Source: Phosphoribacter sp037045055 (GTDB taxonomy: Bacteria > Actinomycetota > Actinomycetes > Actinomycetales > Dermatophilaceae). From it: a stretch of 64,000 bases of DNA. The notes below the pieces were generated by a model that saw only the letters and a program-made list of their open reading frames with translations, ran no database searches and was not told the origin of the DNA. Below, in pieces: positions 62,519-64,000 of this stretch (position 1 is its first letter; each line of letters starts with the position of its first letter). Position numbers and translations under genes: made by a program. The DNA lies in the NCBI GenBank assembly GCA_037045055.1, contig JBAOHJ010000003.1, positions 434,001 through 498,000 of the forward strand. Reading direction: 5' to 3'.

Positions 62519-63148
62519 TCAGGCTCGGTCGATGATCGGCCGCTGGGTCCGGGTCCGCTTGAGCTCGTAGAACCCGGGGGTGCCGGCGACGAGCAGACAC
62601 CCGTCCCACAGCCGCCCGGCGGCCTCGCCCCGGGGTGCCGGGGTGACCACCGGCCCAAAGAAGGCCACGCCCTCCACCGCGACGATCGGGGTGCCCACGT
62701 CGGTGCCGACCAGGGCGATCCCGCTGCGGTGGCTGCGGCGCAGGGCCGCGTCGTGCTTCTTCTGGGTCGCGGCGCCGGCCAGGGCGGGGGGCAGGTCGCA
62801 CTCGGCCAGCGCCTCGGCGACGACCCGGCCGAGATTCTTCATCCGGCGCGCGTGGATGCGGGTGCCCATGGCGTCGTAGAGCGGCTTGACGACGCCGTCG
62901 CCGTGGGCCCCCTGGGCGGCGACGATGACCCGCACCGGCCCCCAGGCCCGGTCCATGAGCTCTCGGTAGCCGGCGTCGAGGTCCCGACCGGCGTTGAGGA
63001 CCGACAGGCTCATCACCGACCAGGTGACATCGACCGGGCGGACCCGCTGCACCTCCATGAGCCATCGCGAGGTCAGCCACGCCCAGGGGCAGATCGGGTC
63101 GAACCACATCTGCGCAGACTGGCGACGGGCCCCCCGGACGGTTGACAT
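62519..63148 (-). CDS. Rv2466c-like DsbA-family (mycothiol-dependent) protein
   Basis: 209 residues from ATG 63148. Thioredoxin-fold marker MWFDPICPWAWLTSRWLMEV. The Mycobacterium tuberculosis Rv2466c active site is described as CPWC; here it is CPWA, so the second Cys is lost and a one-Cys mycothiol mechanism would be needed. C-terminal VGTDVGTPIVAVEGVAFFGP is family-typical. Follows rpiB-phosphatase on the same strand (24 bp from rpiB). Confidence 0.85.
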   Translation of the reverse strand: MSTVRGARRQSAQMWFDPICPWAWLTSRWLMEVQRVRPVDVTWSVMSLSVLNAGRDLDAGYRELMDRAWGPVRVIVAAQGAHGDGVVKPLYDAMGTRIHARRMKNLGRVVAEALAECDLPPALAGAATQKKHDAALRRSHRSGIALVGTDVGTPIVAVEGVAFFGPVVTPAPRGEAAGRLWDGCLLVAGTPGFYELKRTRTQRPIIDRA

Positions 63149-63292
63149 GCGGCCATCCTGTCATCTCGCCCGCCGGTTCGCTGGCCGTGGCGGCGCGTTG
63201 ACGGTCCGCGCTCGCGGCGACGCCGTCCCGTCGACGGCCACCTAGGATGCAGAGGTCGCCACCGCGCCCCCCCGTCACCAGGAGCGGCCTGC

Positions 63293-64000
63293 ATGCCCGG
63301 AACGAACCTCACCCGCGAGGAGGCGGCCGGTCGCGCCGCCGCCCTGCAGGTGGACAGCTACCTCGTCGAGCTCGACGTCACCACCGGCGAGCGCACCTTC
63401 GCCACCCGCACGACCGTGCGGTTCGCCACCCACGAGCCGGGCGAGTCGACGTGGATCGACTTCGTCGGGGAGTCGGTCCAGCGGGTCAGCCTCAACGGCA
63501 TCGACCTGCACCCCGACGAGGCGTTCCAGGACAGTCGGATCGCCCTGCCGGACCTGGGCGCGGACAACACCCTCGTCGTCGAGGCCACGGGGCGCTACAC
63601 CAACAGCGGGGAGGGCCTGCACCGCTTCGTCGACCCGATCGACGCCGAGGTCTACCTCTACAGCCAGTTCGAGGTGGCCGACGCCCGGCGGGTCTTCGCC
63701 GTGTTCGAGCAGCCCGACCTCAAGGCGAGCTTCACCTTCGTCGTCACCGCGCCCGAGCACTGGACCGTGGTCTCCACCCAGCCGACCCCCGCGCCGGTGC
63801 CCGCCGGGCCGGGCACGGCGACCTGGACCTTCCCGCCCACGCCCCGGCTCTCCGGCTACGTCACCGCCGTCTGCGCCGGCCCCTACGACGTCGTGCGCGA
63901 CGAGCTGGTCGGCCGCGATCGGGTCGTGCCGCTGGCCATCTACACCCGCAAGACCCTCACCGAGCACCTCGACGCCGAGGAGCTCTTCGACGTGACGAAG
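63293..64000 (+). CDS. pepN: Aminopeptidase N, 5' part
   Basis: Open from ATG 63293 (AGGAG 9 nt upstream) past the window end; 236 residues seen of about 850. MPGTNLTREEAAGRAAALQV, the N-terminal beta domain (YLVELDVTTG, TVRFATHEPG), FEQPDLKASFTFVVTAPEHW, as in actinobacterial M1 metallopeptidases. The zinc site lies beyond the window. Confidence 0.94.
   Translation, partial: MPGTNLTREEAAGRAAALQVDSYLVELDVTTGERTFATRTTVRFATHEPGESTWIDFVGESVQRVSLNGIDLHPDEAFQDSRIALPDLGADNTLVVEATGRYTNSGEGLHRFVDPIDAEVYLYSQFEVADARRVFAVFEQPDLKASFTFVVTAPEHWTVVSTQPTPAPVPAGPGTATWTFPPTPRLSGYVTAVCAGPYDVVRDELVGRDRVVPLAIYTRKTLTEHLDAEELFDVTK

Overview
The window is a 64-kb stretch of very G+C-rich chromosome from an actinobacterium. 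The markers are paired clpP genes with clpX and tig, an rne-rplU-rpmA-obgE-proB/proA neighbourhood, mycothiol-type enzymes (Rv2466c-like and TIGR03086-like proteins), an MT0933-type small antitoxin, frequent GTG starts and 4-nt overlapping genes. A member of Micrococcales, perhaps Intrasporangiaceae/Dermatophilaceae, is my best guess; this is inference, since no rRNA gene is present.

Left part (1-30.4 kb) is mostly housekeeping. It holds proA (cut by the window edge) and proB, separated by a polysaccharide deacetylase and a three-gene phospholipid operon (CDP-alcohol phosphatidyltransferase, CdsA, acyltransferase). Next come obgE, rpmA, rplU, an RNase E/G with long repeat-rich tails, a TIGR03936-type protein, an acyltransferase, a luciferase-like oxidoreductase, a DinB-type protein, an AraC regulator and valS. 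A five-gene MoxR/DUF58 operon follows, then a putative cysteine peptidase, clpX, a frameshifted DUF559 gene, clpP2-clpP1 behind a probable ClgR site, an MFS transporter, trigger factor, and tRNA-Pro and tRNA-Gly.

Middle part (30.5-59.8 kb) is a contractile injection system (CIS) locus of the phage-tail-like, eCIS type. Nineteen genes read leftward: a LuxR-type regulator, a secreted beta-propeller protein, DUF4255, an AAA+ ATPase, DUF4157, a 1193-residue cargo/tape-measure candidate, sheath, inner tube, small assembly proteins, a Pro/Ala-rich 815-residue protein, a second tube-like protein, LysM, VgrG-like spike, PAAR tip, gp25, gp6/gpJ, gpI and a zinc-ribbon membrane protein. The left flank is a large SARP regulator with a MalT-like ATPase; the right flank is a divergent single-span membrane protein that may play the role of Streptomyces CisA. 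There are no capsid, terminase, lysis or integrase genes. Three intergenic regions of the locus share TGCCC/GGGCA half-sites, and two of them carry a nearly identical dyad about 95 nt before the start codon. This looks like a locus-specific regulatory circuit.

Right part (59.9-64 kb) returns to core genes: trmB, a small MT0933-like protein, a SpoIIE-type phosphatase, rpiB, an Rv2466c-like protein and the start of pepN.

Across the whole window the octamer GTATGCCG occurs about 66 times, on both strands, in all reading frames and between genes. Base composition predicts roughly two. It even forces rare TAT and ATA codons, which makes it the most unusual genome-scale signal here.
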